DNA of 37,064 nt from positions 1 through 37,064 of the forward strand of contig JAICJQ010000017.1 of NCBI GenBank assembly GCA_025928335.1, in the 5' to 3' direction. The translations under genes were made by a program, and so were the position numbers. The notes under the pieces were generated by a model. The model searched no databases, was not told where the DNA came from, and saw nothing but the letters and a program-made list of their open reading frames with translations. Within the stretch, counting starts at the first letter, position 1. Each line of letters begins with the position of its first letter. Below, piece after piece: positions 30,768-37,064 of this stretch. The stretch comes from Gemmatimonadaceae bacterium. GTDB taxonomy: Bacteria > Gemmatimonadota > Gemmatimonadetes > Gemmatimonadales > Gemmatimonadaceae.

Positions 30768-31228
30768 TTACGGGTGTTGCATCGCTCGCTCGATCTCGGC
30801 CGCGCTATACGGAAGATTCTTCGTCAAAATCTCGGCGCCCGTGCGAGTGATGAGGATCATGTCCTCCATGTAGAACCCTTCTCCGTCGACGGAGAAGATC
30901 GGTTCGTAATCGAGCACGACACCGGCGCGTAACGTGTCGGGCAACGGTTCGGCGGTGTCGAGACCGACGCCGTAAATTTGCCAAAAAGGAATTCCATCAG
31001 ATCGCAAAATCGTCTCGGCCGCGTGCTTGCCAAGCGTTGTTCGAAGCGAAAGCCGGCGCCGGCGAGCCCCGTCGGTGCGCTCGCCGAGCGAATGACGAGC
31101 ACGTCGTCTCCCAAGCGGGCGTAGGCGCGCGCCAAGCGGCCGGCAAATGGTTCTCGCATCCTGCTTGCCGCTTGAGCCGCAGCGGCGCCGCTGTTCGCGA
31201 GCACCACCGCGACGAGCGCAATGCGAAC
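30768..31228 (-). pseudogene. M24 (Xaa-Pro aminopeptidase-type) gene remnant, middle lost
   Basis: The 5' part reads a signal-peptide-like VRIALVAVVLANSGAAAAQA then SRMREPFAGRLARAYARLGD and DDVLVIRSASAP. This is like the first lines of secreted M24 aminopeptidases, though the original ATG is not present (GTT). After a frameshift near 31035 the other frame gives the 3' part: HAAETILRSDGIPFWQIYGV, GLDTAEPLPDTLRAGVVLDY and EPIFSVDGEGFYMEDMILIT. It ends in the M24 tail TRTGAEILTKNLPYSAAEIE. The two retained ends make about 150 codons against about 400 in intact enzymes; most of the metal-binding domain is gone. It lies directly behind the 50-aa gene. Confidence 0.75.
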
Positions 31229-31230
31229 CG

Positions 31231-31383
31231 CTAGCCGCGGTGTTTGAAGCCCTGAACCTCGCGCTCGTGCTTCTCCGCTGCGGCTCGGCTGCCGAAGGTC
31301 CCAAGGTTTCGCCGCTTGCCCGTCTTCGGGTTCTTCTTGCGCGAGTAGAGCCGGTACTTCCCATCCTTCATCTTTCGGATCAT
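31231..31383 (-). CDS. Conserved small basic protein (50 aa)
   Basis: The 50-aa ORF reads MIRKMKDGKYRLYSRKKNPK then TGKRRNLGTFGSRAAAEKHE and REVQGFKHRG. A perfect AGGAGGT ribosome site lies 4 nt before ATG 31383, one of the strongest in the window. The composition is very basic (about 15 Lys/Arg), with a central KNPKTGKRRNLGTF motif. Proteins with this motif recur as small hypotheticals in several phyla, so it is a genuine gene, but no function is established. The basic composition suggests nucleic-acid or ribosome binding; that is inference. It lies 15 nt after the DinB stop and is probably in one operon with it. Confidence 0.85.
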   Translation of the reverse strand: MIRKMKDGKYRLYSRKKNPKTGKRRNLGTFGSRAAAEKHEREVQGFKHRG

Positions 31384-31387
31384 TGGG

Positions 31388-31394
31388 ACCTCCT
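31388..31394 (-). promoter_or_regulatory. Strong ribosome-binding site of the 50-aa gene
   Basis: Minus-strand AGGAGGT is a perfect anti-SD complement, 4 nt before ATG 31383. It decides the start of the small basic protein and supports its translation at high level. Confidence 0.85.
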
Positions 31395-31398
31395 GGCA

Positions 31399-31917
31399 TC
31401 AATTCCCGCCGGTCCGCGGTCGGCTCGACGGCGGCACGAGTTTGTTGAGCCGCATGTACGTGACGATGTTGCCGTAGTGCTCGCCGTTGTGGGAGGCGTT
31501 GGCGAGGAGCGCATAAAACCGCGGATGCTGCTCGCCGAACACGTCCACCGGCGCCTTCAGCTTGTCGTCCTGCAACGTGTAGGCCTTCTCGCAGTAGGTG
31601 TTCGATTCCTTGAGCGCGGCGACGATCGCGGCCTTGGTTTTGGCGGCCTTTTCGACGTCCGCCTCGCCCGGGACCTTGTCGCCGAGCGCCATGGCGCAAT
31701 ACATCTTCTGCGAGCCGGCGATGTGGCCGAACAGCTCGCCGAAGGTGCGAACGTCGGGCGTGGGCCGATACGAGTACAGGGCCTCAGGCAGCTCGTCCGC
31801 CGCCTGCACGATGTAGCCGATGTTGCTCTTCCACAGGGCGCGCGCTTCGGTCGTTGGCGACTGGGCAGCGGCCGCTGAGGCGAAGAGACCGGTAAGTACG
31901 AGGACGCGTTTGAGCAT
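31399..31917 (-). CDS. DinB family protein, secreted
   Basis: The 172-aa protein has a signal peptide (MLKRVLVLTGLFASAAAAQ) and a four-helix DinB-like bundle. The putative metal site is formed by His in FGELFGHIAGSQ and two His in NASHNGEHYGNIVTYM. The rest reads WKSNIGYIVQAADELPEALY and YSYRPTPDVRTFG, which is the usual start of this subgroup. The family includes metal-dependent thiol transferases, but most secreted members have no known activity. ATG 31917 is used because it opens the signal peptide; TTG 31932 would add five residues. It precedes the 50-aa gene by 15 nt. Confidence 0.88.
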   Translation of the reverse strand: MLKRVLVLTGLFASAAAAQSPTTEARALWKSNIGYIVQAADELPEALYSYRPTPDVRTFGELFGHIAGSQKMYCAMALGDKVPGEADVEKAAKTKAAIVAALKESNTYCEKAYTLQDDKLKAPVDVFGEQHPRFYALLANASHNGEHYGNIVTYMRLNKLVPPSSRPRTGGN

Positions 31918-32020
31918 CGTTGCGGGGGTCAAAGGGAAGACTGGGGCGCGTTGCAGCGGGCCAGTCGAAAATGGGACCGGTCGACATATCGTGCCAGTCC
32001 CTGTCGATCTGCGACAAGGT

Positions 32021-32755
32021 CTACGGTTCGACGAAAGCTATAAACCGAATGGATTTGCCGCCCTGATTCTGAATTCGCCACGTCGGATCGTTCGGTAACC
32101 GAATCGTTCCGCCAACCCATGGGCCGAGCGTTCTCGTGGCGATGGAGCGGGCGACATCCAATGTGTCGAGCGCGATCAGCCACGCGCTCTTCGTCGGCGT
32201 CCCGGGGCGTATCGTGGTGTTCGGTGGAATGGTCACGAGAGTGACGCGACGTCGTGCCGTAGCGAATGCTGGATGTTCAGTCGCCCCAATGAATGTGGCG
32301 CTTGGCTGAGACGTGCGCCGGCAATCGAGGGGTCTGTCCGCCACTGCCTGTTCGCACGTGTTGCGCACCCTCGTCTGCGGCTCGAGGAGCTCCACCGTGA
32401 TGTTATCGAAGTCCACGCCGCCGGGATTCCGCGCGACGTGCGCGAATTTGCCCGGCGTGTAATGGATGCTCAAATCGGCGGACGTGATCGTCGCCTCGGG
32501 AGCGCCGAGCTTGGCGTTGACCACGGTGCTGGCCCCGAGCGCGATCCAGAAGTAGTCGGGATCGTGTTCGTGCAGCAGTGTGGTATCGTGCGCCGGGACG
32601 CGGACGCGCAACACGCGGAGCGTCGAGTCCTGGTAGGCGAGATGATGGTGCGGCTCGTTCTTCGCGAGCACTGCGCCGGGAATCGACTGTGCTTGCGCGG
32701 TCGCGGCACACGCCAGCATGAGGCTCGATGAGAGGATGCGCTCGAGACTGATCAT
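32021..32755 (-). CDS. Secreted cupin-like protein
   Basis: The 244-aa protein has a signal peptide (RILSSSLMLACAATAQAQ) and a cupin-type barrel with a His-rich edge: NEPHHHLAYQDSTLRVLRVR then AHDTTLLHEHDPDYFWIALG. A second, similar half follows (TEHPAFATARRRVTLVTIPP to GKSIRFIAFVEP), so it may be bicupin-like. The histidines HEHDP are candidate metal ligands. Its ATG overlaps the glutaminyl-cyclotransferase stop as ATGA (32752-32755), making it the last gene of the operon. Although some cupins degrade oxalate, this one is periplasmic and lacks a clear oxalate decarboxylase signature. Linking it to oxalate would be speculation. Confidence 0.75.
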   Translation of the reverse strand: MISLERILSSSLMLACAATAQAQSIPGAVLAKNEPHHHLAYQDSTLRVLRVRVPAHDTTLLHEHDPDYFWIALGASTVVNAKLGAPEATITSADLSIHYTPGKFAHVARNPGGVDFDNITVELLEPQTRVRNTCEQAVADRPLDCRRTSQPSATFIGATEHPAFATARRRVTLVTIPPNTTIRPGTPTKSAWLIALDTLDVARSIATRTLGPWVGGTIRLPNDPTWRIQNQGGKSIRFIAFVEP

Positions 32756-33519
32756 CGATGAATCGTATCGCCGGCCGGCTTCAACTCAACCTCGAACATG
32801 ACAGGCCACATCTTACCGGTGAGCAGCAATCGTTTTCCATCCGGTGTCAGTGAGATGCCGTTCATGACCTCGGCGTACCCGGCCCGCTCCGGATAGAGAT
32901 CCGCAAAATCGAGGATCTCACGGACGTTCCCGGTAGTCGGATCGATACGAACCACCCAATTCGATTGATACACATTTGCCAGCACGTCGCCGCCGACGAG
33001 CTCGAGCTCGTTCAGCTGTTGAATCGCTTGACCACCGTAGCGCACGTGCACGACGCGTTCAACGTGAAACGTCCGGGCCTCCATGAAGCGCAGCGAATCG
33101 GAGCCGTCGCTCATGATCAACTGCTTTCCGTCGGTCGTGAGACCCCAGCCTTCGCCCGGATAACGAATCGAGTCCACGAGGGCCAGCGTCGACGGCGCGT
33201 AGACATAGGCGACGCCGGCTTTCCAGGTGAGTTGGTAGAGGCGCCCGCCGACGAGCGCCAGTCCTTCGCCGAAGCGGTCAGGCGCGAGCTCGTGCTTCGC
33301 CAAGACGCGTCCGGATTTGAGATCGACGCGCCGTACGTCGGAATGCCCGTACCGTCCCGTGCTCTCGAACAACACGCTGTCCGCCCAGAATAACCCCTGC
33401 GTGTAGGCGGTCGAATCGTGCGCGTATTGCGCGACGACATCGAACCGTTCGGGCGTGCGGCGCTCGCCGCCGCACGCGACGGCGGCGAGGACCCAGAGCA
33501 CCGCTAGGCGGCTTTCCAA
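32752..33519 (-). CDS. Glutaminyl-peptide cyclotransferase (glutamine cyclotransferase, plant-type)
   Basis: The 255-aa protein has a lipoprotein signal MESRLAVLWVLAAVAC (Cys16) and a five-bladed propeller: HDSTAYTQGLFWADSVLFES, TGRYGHSDVRRVDLKSGRVL, FGEGLALVGGRLYQLTWKAG, RYPGEGWGLTTDGKQLIMSD and LNELELVGGDVLANVYQSNW. It ends with NGISLTPDGKRLLLTGKMWP. The blocks 'TQGL', 'FGEG', 'QLTWK', 'EGWGLT' and 'LTGK.WP' are hallmark positions of the plant-type glutaminyl cyclase, which makes pyroglutamate at peptide N-termini. TTG 33519 is chosen for a full signal peptide. It overlaps the aminotransferase end by 16 nt; GTG 33501 is an alternative. The stop overlaps the cupin start. Confidence 0.9.
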   Translation of the reverse strand: MESRLAVLWVLAAVACGGERRTPERFDVVAQYAHDSTAYTQGLFWADSVLFESTGRYGHSDVRRVDLKSGRVLAKHELAPDRFGEGLALVGGRLYQLTWKAGVAYVYAPSTLALVDSIRYPGEGWGLTTDGKQLIMSDGSDSLRFMEARTFHVERVVHVRYGGQAIQQLNELELVGGDVLANVYQSNWVVRIDPTTGNVREILDFADLYPERAGYAEVMNGISLTPDGKRLLLTGKMWPVMFEVELKPAGDTIHR

Positions 33520-34685
33520 CCTTCCGCGCGTAGTGCTTCCTCGAGGGCACCGAGGAACCGTTCGACGCGCGGGATCTGCGCGTTGTAACCCATCACGCCG
33601 ATGCGCCACACTTTTCCGGCGAGCACGCCGAGGCCGCCCGACATCTCCACACCCATGCCGAGCAAGCGGCGACGAACCGCCGCTTCGTCCACACCCGTCG
33701 GAACATTGACGACGTTGATCGTTGCACAGCGGTCGGCAGGAGCGGGGAAGAGCGAGATCCCGAGCTTGTCGAGTCCGCGCACCAACGCCTCATGTGCCGT
33801 CTGATGGCGCGCCCAGCGCGCCTCGAGGCCTTCCTCGAGGATGAGGCGCATCGCTTCGTGAAAGCCGTAGATCATCGCGATTGGCGCGGTGTGATGGAAC
33901 GCGCGTGACCGCGACGCACGCTCTTCGCCCCAATACTGGAAGAGGAGCGCGAGATCGAGATACCAGGTGTGCGGCTTTGATTTCCTCGCCTGCACGGCCT
34001 GCATGGCGCGCGGTCCAATCGAGATCGGTCCGAGCCCCGGGGGCGCGCCGATGCACTTCTGGCTGCACGATCCCGCGGCGTCCACACCGAGCGCGTCGAG
34101 GTCGATCGGCAGGCCGGCAAGCGACGTGACGCAGTCCATCGCGACCAGCGCGTCGTAGCGCTTCGCCACTTCCACCATCGGCGCGATCGGCTGACAGGCA
34201 CCGGTTGTCGTCTCGGCGTGCACGAACCCGACGAGCTTCGCCGGTTTCTTTTTGAGCTCGGCGTCGATCTGCGCTGGATCGAGCGTCTGTCCCGACGGCA
34301 CTTCGACAACGCGTACGTCGGCTCCGGCGCGTCGCGCCATCTCAGCCATTCGATGCCCGAAGTATCCGGCGACGCCGATCACCGCGCTGTCGCCGTCTTC
34401 GAGCAGATTCATCATGATCGTCTCGATGCCCGCGGACCCGGTGGCGGAGATCGGGAGCGTGTGGTGATTCGCCGTGCGGAAGACGCCGCGCAGGGAACGC
34501 ATCACCTGGTCCATGAGCTCGACGAAATACGGATCGAGATGCCCGATCTGGTTCGCCGTCATTGCCTGCAAGACGCGCGGATCGGGATTGCTCGGCCCCG
34601 GACCGAAGAGCAGTCGCTCCGGCGGATTGAGCTTCGGCGGCGCGGGAGTTTTCTCGGAGGTCGGCCCGATGGTCATCGTCGTCAT
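33504..34685 (-). CDS. Alanine-glyoxylate / serine-glyoxylate-type aminotransferase (class V)
   Basis: The 393-aa cytoplasmic PLP enzyme shows the AGAT family opening LLFGPGPSNPDPRVLQAMTA then GHLDPYFVELMDQVMRSLRG. The substrate/PLP region has SATGSAGIETIMMNLLEDGD, HAETTTGACQP and the aspartate segment MDCVTSLAGLPIDLDALGVD. The PLP lysine is Lys210 in GSCSQKCIGAPPGLGPISIG. The enzyme transfers an amino group from Ala or Ser to glyoxylate, giving glycine. ATG 34685 overlaps the CoA-ligase stop as ATGA, so it is co-translated. It is placed after a PanE2-like reductase and an oxalyl-CoA-type ligase. That context makes glyoxylate its likely acceptor. Confidence 0.92.
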   Translation of the reverse strand: MTTMTIGPTSEKTPAPPKLNPPERLLFGPGPSNPDPRVLQAMTANQIGHLDPYFVELMDQVMRSLRGVFRTANHHTLPISATGSAGIETIMMNLLEDGDSAVIGVAGYFGHRMAEMARRAGADVRVVEVPSGQTLDPAQIDAELKKKPAKLVGFVHAETTTGACQPIAPMVEVAKRYDALVAMDCVTSLAGLPIDLDALGVDAAGSCSQKCIGAPPGLGPISIGPRAMQAVQARKSKPHTWYLDLALLFQYWGEERASRSRAFHHTAPIAMIYGFHEAMRLILEEGLEARWARHQTAHEALVRGLDKLGISLFPAPADRCATINVVNVPTGVDEAAVRRRLLGMGVEMSGGLGVLAGKVWRIGVMGYNAQIPRVERFLGALEEALRAEGWKAA

Positions 34686-36199
34686 GCGAGTCCCAGTTTT
34701 TGTGCGAGACCGATGCGCTGCAGTTTGCCTGTCGCGCCCACCGGAATCTGGTCGAGAATAAGAATCTTCTTCGGCACCTTGTACGGTGCGAGCCGCGCCG
34801 ACGCGAACTCCCGAAGCTCTTTGTCCGTGGCGGCGACGCCTTGACGGAGCACGATCGCCGCGGCGACTTCCTCGCCCAGCATGTCGTGCGGCATGGCGAA
34901 GGTCACGCATTGGTGGACGGCAGGATGGTCCATGATGATCTCGTCCACTTCCCGTGGAGAGATCTTCTCGCCGCCGCGGTTGATGATCTCCTTGAGCCGC
35001 CCGACGATCGCCACGTAGCCGTCGTCGTCCATGACACCTTGGTCGCCCGTGCGGAACCAGCCGTCGTAGAACGCATCGGCGTTTGCCTTCGGATTGTTCT
35101 CGTACGCGCTCATCACGTTCGGGCCCTTGATGACGATCTCGCCCGGTTGGCCGCGCGGCACGGTGGTCCCCGTTTCGTCGACGATGCGGATCTCCGGACC
35201 GCCGCTCGGTCCGACGGTCCCCGGCTTGCGCGGACCACTGAGCGGATTGCTCGCCATCTGGTGCGCTGCTTCCGTCATTCCGTACGCCTCGACGACCGGA
35301 ATGCCGAACACTCGCTCCAACTCCGTGATGACGGTCGGCGGCAACGCCGACGATGACGAGCGAATGAAGCGCAGGCGGTGGGTCTTTATGATGTCCTGAT
35401 TTCCCGACGCGCGAAGCAAGATTGCCTGGTGCATCGTCGGGACGCCGGTGTACCAGGTCGGCTTGACCTCGTCGACCCAGCCAAAAAACTTGAGCGCGTT
35501 GAACCCCGGCGAGCAGCACACCTCACCGCCCGCCGACAGCGGCGCCGAGAGCGCGGCGATCAGGCCGTGAATATGGAACAGCGGCATGATCACGAGTCCG
35601 CGATCGTTCGACGTCAGTGCGAGCGTCTTTCGAATGTTCGACGCCGACGCGGCGATGTTCTTGTGCGCCAGCGGCACGATCTTGGGGCGCGACGTCGTTC
35701 CCGATGTGTGCAGCACGAGCGCGATGTCATCCGGCGACGGGGCGCGCACTGCCTGCGGCGTGCTGCCACTCCCTTCGTAGCGAAGCGTGAAGGTGCCGGC
35801 GCCTTTCTCCTGCTGCGCGATCAAACGCGCGATCGGAATGCCCAGCTTTTCGGCCACCCCGACCGCGGGCGAATCCTTGCCCTCGGCCACGACCAACAGC
35901 TTGGCGCGCAGGTCGGTGAGATAAAACTCGAATTCTTCGGCGCGATAGGTTGGATTGAGCGGTGCGGCGGTCGCGGCCGACCCGATCGACAAGAACGCCG
36001 CCGCCATCTCGGGTCCGTTGTCGAGCACGATGCCGACGCGATCGTTCGGCCCGATGCCTTGCGTCGCGAGCGACGCCGAGACGTCCGCGACGAGCGCGCG
36101 AAGTCCGCGATAGGTGAGCGGCTTGCCGCCCGGTGAGCTGAGCGCCGGTGCGTCGTCCGCGCCGGCCTCGAGGTAGCCAGGAATTGTTCCTGCAGTCAT
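34682..36199 (-). CDS. Acyl-CoA synthetase, AAE3/Pcs60-like (probable oxalate-CoA ligase)
   Basis: The 505-aa protein belongs to the AMP-forming ANL family: the P-loop HTSGTTSRPK at 164-173, VVEAYGMTEAAHQMASNPLS (YGMTE 306-310), a WFRTGDQGVMDDDGYVAIVG stretch, GRLKEIINRGGEKISPREVD (hinge) and the catalytic GKLQR near residue 497. It shares with Arabidopsis AAE3 and yeast Pcs60 blocks such as HTSGTTSRPK, LRFIRSSSSALPP, AYGMTEAAHQMASNPL and INRGGEKISP. Those enzymes make oxalyl-CoA from oxalate, ATP and CoA. The substrate here is inferred from that similarity and from the operon. Its ATG overlaps the upstream reductase stop (ATGA), and its stop overlaps the aminotransferase start. Confidence 0.85.
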   Translation of the reverse strand: MTAGTIPGYLEAGADDAPALSSPGGKPLTYRGLRALVADVSASLATQGIGPNDRVGIVLDNGPEMAAAFLSIGSAATAAPLNPTYRAEEFEFYLTDLRAKLLVVAEGKDSPAVGVAEKLGIPIARLIAQQEKGAGTFTLRYEGSGSTPQAVRAPSPDDIALVLHTSGTTSRPKIVPLAHKNIAASASNIRKTLALTSNDRGLVIMPLFHIHGLIAALSAPLSAGGEVCCSPGFNALKFFGWVDEVKPTWYTGVPTMHQAILLRASGNQDIIKTHRLRFIRSSSSALPPTVITELERVFGIPVVEAYGMTEAAHQMASNPLSGPRKPGTVGPSGGPEIRIVDETGTTVPRGQPGEIVIKGPNVMSAYENNPKANADAFYDGWFRTGDQGVMDDDGYVAIVGRLKEIINRGGEKISPREVDEIIMDHPAVHQCVTFAMPHDMLGEEVAAAIVLRQGVAATDKELREFASARLAPYKVPKKILILDQIPVGATGKLQRIGLAQKLGLA

Positions 36200-37064
36200 G
36201 CCATTTGTACCGATGTGGGTTGACCCGAGAAATGTGGCGACGCCGGCAGCGAGAGGCGGCCATTCGACTCGCCGAGCTGCTTGGCGAGAAGGCTGACGAG
36301 GGCGTAGACCGCGTCGATGTGCGGCGTCGGCGTCTGCGTGAGCCGGCCCAGCTCCACGACGGCGCCGATCAGCGCCTCGAGCTCGAGCGGCCGTCCCGCC
36401 TCCACGTCCTGCAACATCGACGTTTTGTGCTCGCCGACTTTTTCCGCGCCCGCGATCCGCTTATCGATGCCGACGCGAAAGGTGACGCCGAGCTTGTTCG
36501 CCACCGTCTCAGCCTCGCGCATCATCTCGACGCTCAGCTCGCGCGTCAGCGGGAAGCGGAGCAGCCCCGCCAACGTGGAGTGCGTAAGCGCGCTGATCGG
36601 ATTGAAGCTGAGATTGCCCCAGAGCTTGAGCCAGATCTCGCTCCGAATGTCCGCGATCACCGGCGACTTGAAGCCGGCGCGCGAGAACGCGGCCGAAATG
36701 GCCTGTGCGCGCGGCGACGTCGAGCCGTCGGGCTCACCGAGCGTGAACCGCCTGCCTTCGACGACGTGAACGACACCCGGCGCCTCGAGCGTCGCCGCCG
36801 GATAGACCACCGAGCCGATCACGCGGTTGCGGTCGATGAGCCGCGCGATCGAACCGTCCGGATCGGCGGAGCGAACCGACGTGCCCTCGAGCGCGCCGCC
36901 ATGCTTGTGGAAATACCAGAAGGGGATTCCGTTCTGCATCGTGACGATCGCGGTGTCCGCGTGGCAGAGCGCGGCGACATCGGCGGCAATCGCGCCGACT
37001 TGATGCGCCTTCACGGCGAGAATCACGTAGTCTTGGGGACCCGCGTCGGCTGTTTTCTCGTACA
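36196..37064 (-). CDS. PanE/ApbA-family reductase, PanE2-like (5' end beyond window)
   Basis: The frame is open through the window edge; the visible 288 codons lack only the N-terminal Rossmann GxGxxG part. The late Rossmann strand reads DYVILAVKAHQVG and TMQNGIPFWYFHKHGG. The C-terminal ketopantoate-reductase domain has VYPAATLEAPGVVHVVEGRR, IRSEIWLKLWGNLSFNPISA and LGVTFRVGIDKRIAGAEKVG then HKTSMLQDVEAGRPLELEAL. The QNGIPFWYF and GNLSFNPISALT blocks are those of the PanE2-like subgroup rather than of E. coli PanE. A PanE2 protein in Methylobacterium extorquens reduces oxalyl-CoA to glyoxylate. The next gene encodes an oxalyl-CoA-type ligase, so this role is likely here. True ketopantoate reduction is the alternative. 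Confidence 0.85.
   Translation of the reverse strand, partial: YEKTADAGPQDYVILAVKAHQVGAIAADVAALCHADTAIVTMQNGIPFWYFHKHGGALEGTSVRSADPDGSIARLIDRNRVIGSVVYPAATLEAPGVVHVVEGRRFTLGEPDGSTSPRAQAISAAFSRAGFKSPVIADIRSEIWLKLWGNLSFNPISALTHSTLAGLLRFPLTRELSVEMMREAETVANKLGVTFRVGIDKRIAGAEKVGEHKTSMLQDVEAGRPLELEALIGAVVELGRLTQTPTPHIDAVYALVSLLAKQLGESNGRLSLPASPHFSGQPTSVQMA

Noticed and set aside
32021-32755. Considered the cupin as an oxalate decarboxylase completing the oxalate operon
   Set aside because: It is exported and lacks the clear double metal-site spacing of bicupin oxalate decarboxylases; only general cupin features are visible.
33504-35519. 671-aa frame that joins part of the CoA ligase region to the aminotransferase
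   Set aside because: Residues before ATG 34685 are a shadow of the CoA ligase. The aminotransferase family starts at 34685 with an ATGA overlap.
1-37064. Search for CRISPR arrays, tRNA/rRNA, phage, integrase, transposase or defence genes
   Set aside because: Only short palindromes were found, without regular spacers or the cas, integrase or nuclease families. No cloverleaf or rRNA signature was recognised by eye.

Overview
The window is about 37 kb of GC-rich, gene-dense bacterial chromosome. Its character fits Gemmatimonadota, or a close soil relative such as Acidobacteriota. The pointers are a PadR regulator coupled to an orphan ADOP-type permease, a Ser/Thr kinase with the Gemmatimonadota-style 'GDAYRLERELGGGGMSRVF' opening and a TolB-like/TPR tail, many secreted peptidases and beta-propellers, and an outer-membrane Omp85-like barrel. 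This assignment rests on gene style; no rRNA or tRNA was seen.

Layout. (1) 1-3342: the last codons of groEL and its terminator, then padR and an 896-aa ADOP permease joined by an ATGA overlap, with a perfect inverted repeat over the padR promoter. (2) 3343-8055: a small lipoprotein, a heavily decayed DUF5916/CBM9-like gene, a DUF1028 - YbhB/PEBP - YceH(DUF480) run, and an opposing PP-loop ATPase (diphthine-ammonia ligase type) with a coupled 86-aa ORF. (3) 8191-12765: a secreted M28 peptidase, the remnant of a second ADOP permease, an AraC regulator, a nitrilase-superfamily amidohydrolase and a secreted unknown. (4) 12910-19116: an Omp85-like outer-membrane protein, a DHA2 MFS exporter, VOC and GNAT proteins, a possible 28-aa linker ORF and an OPT oligopeptide transporter. 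(5) 19224-25264: a truncated NTF2-like protein, a TolB-like propeller, a one-TM protein and the large kinase. (6) 25374-30759: a PQQ-type quinoprotein lipoprotein, an FG-GAP protein whose start lies in a REP-like element, a VOC protein, an M20 peptidase and a lipoprotein. (7) 30768-32020: an M24 remnant, a conserved 50-aa basic protein and a DinB protein. (8) 32021-37064: a tightly overlapping minus-strand operon.

The most interesting functional unit is region 8. A PanE2-like reductase (cut by the window edge), an AAE3/Pcs60-like CoA ligase and an alanine-glyoxylate-type aminotransferase overlap by ATGA junctions. Together they would make a compact route oxalate -> oxalyl-CoA -> glyoxylate -> glycine. 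Glutaminyl cyclotransferase and cupin genes follow in the same overlapping run.

The window also carries a family of GGGGTC-T-GACCCC palindromes (four copies at three intergenic sites, with compensating flanks), a separate TGTCA...TGACA REP-like element, and several gene remnants. Two of the remnants keep both ends but have lost the middle. No phage, CRISPR, integrase, transposase or recognisable defence system was found.
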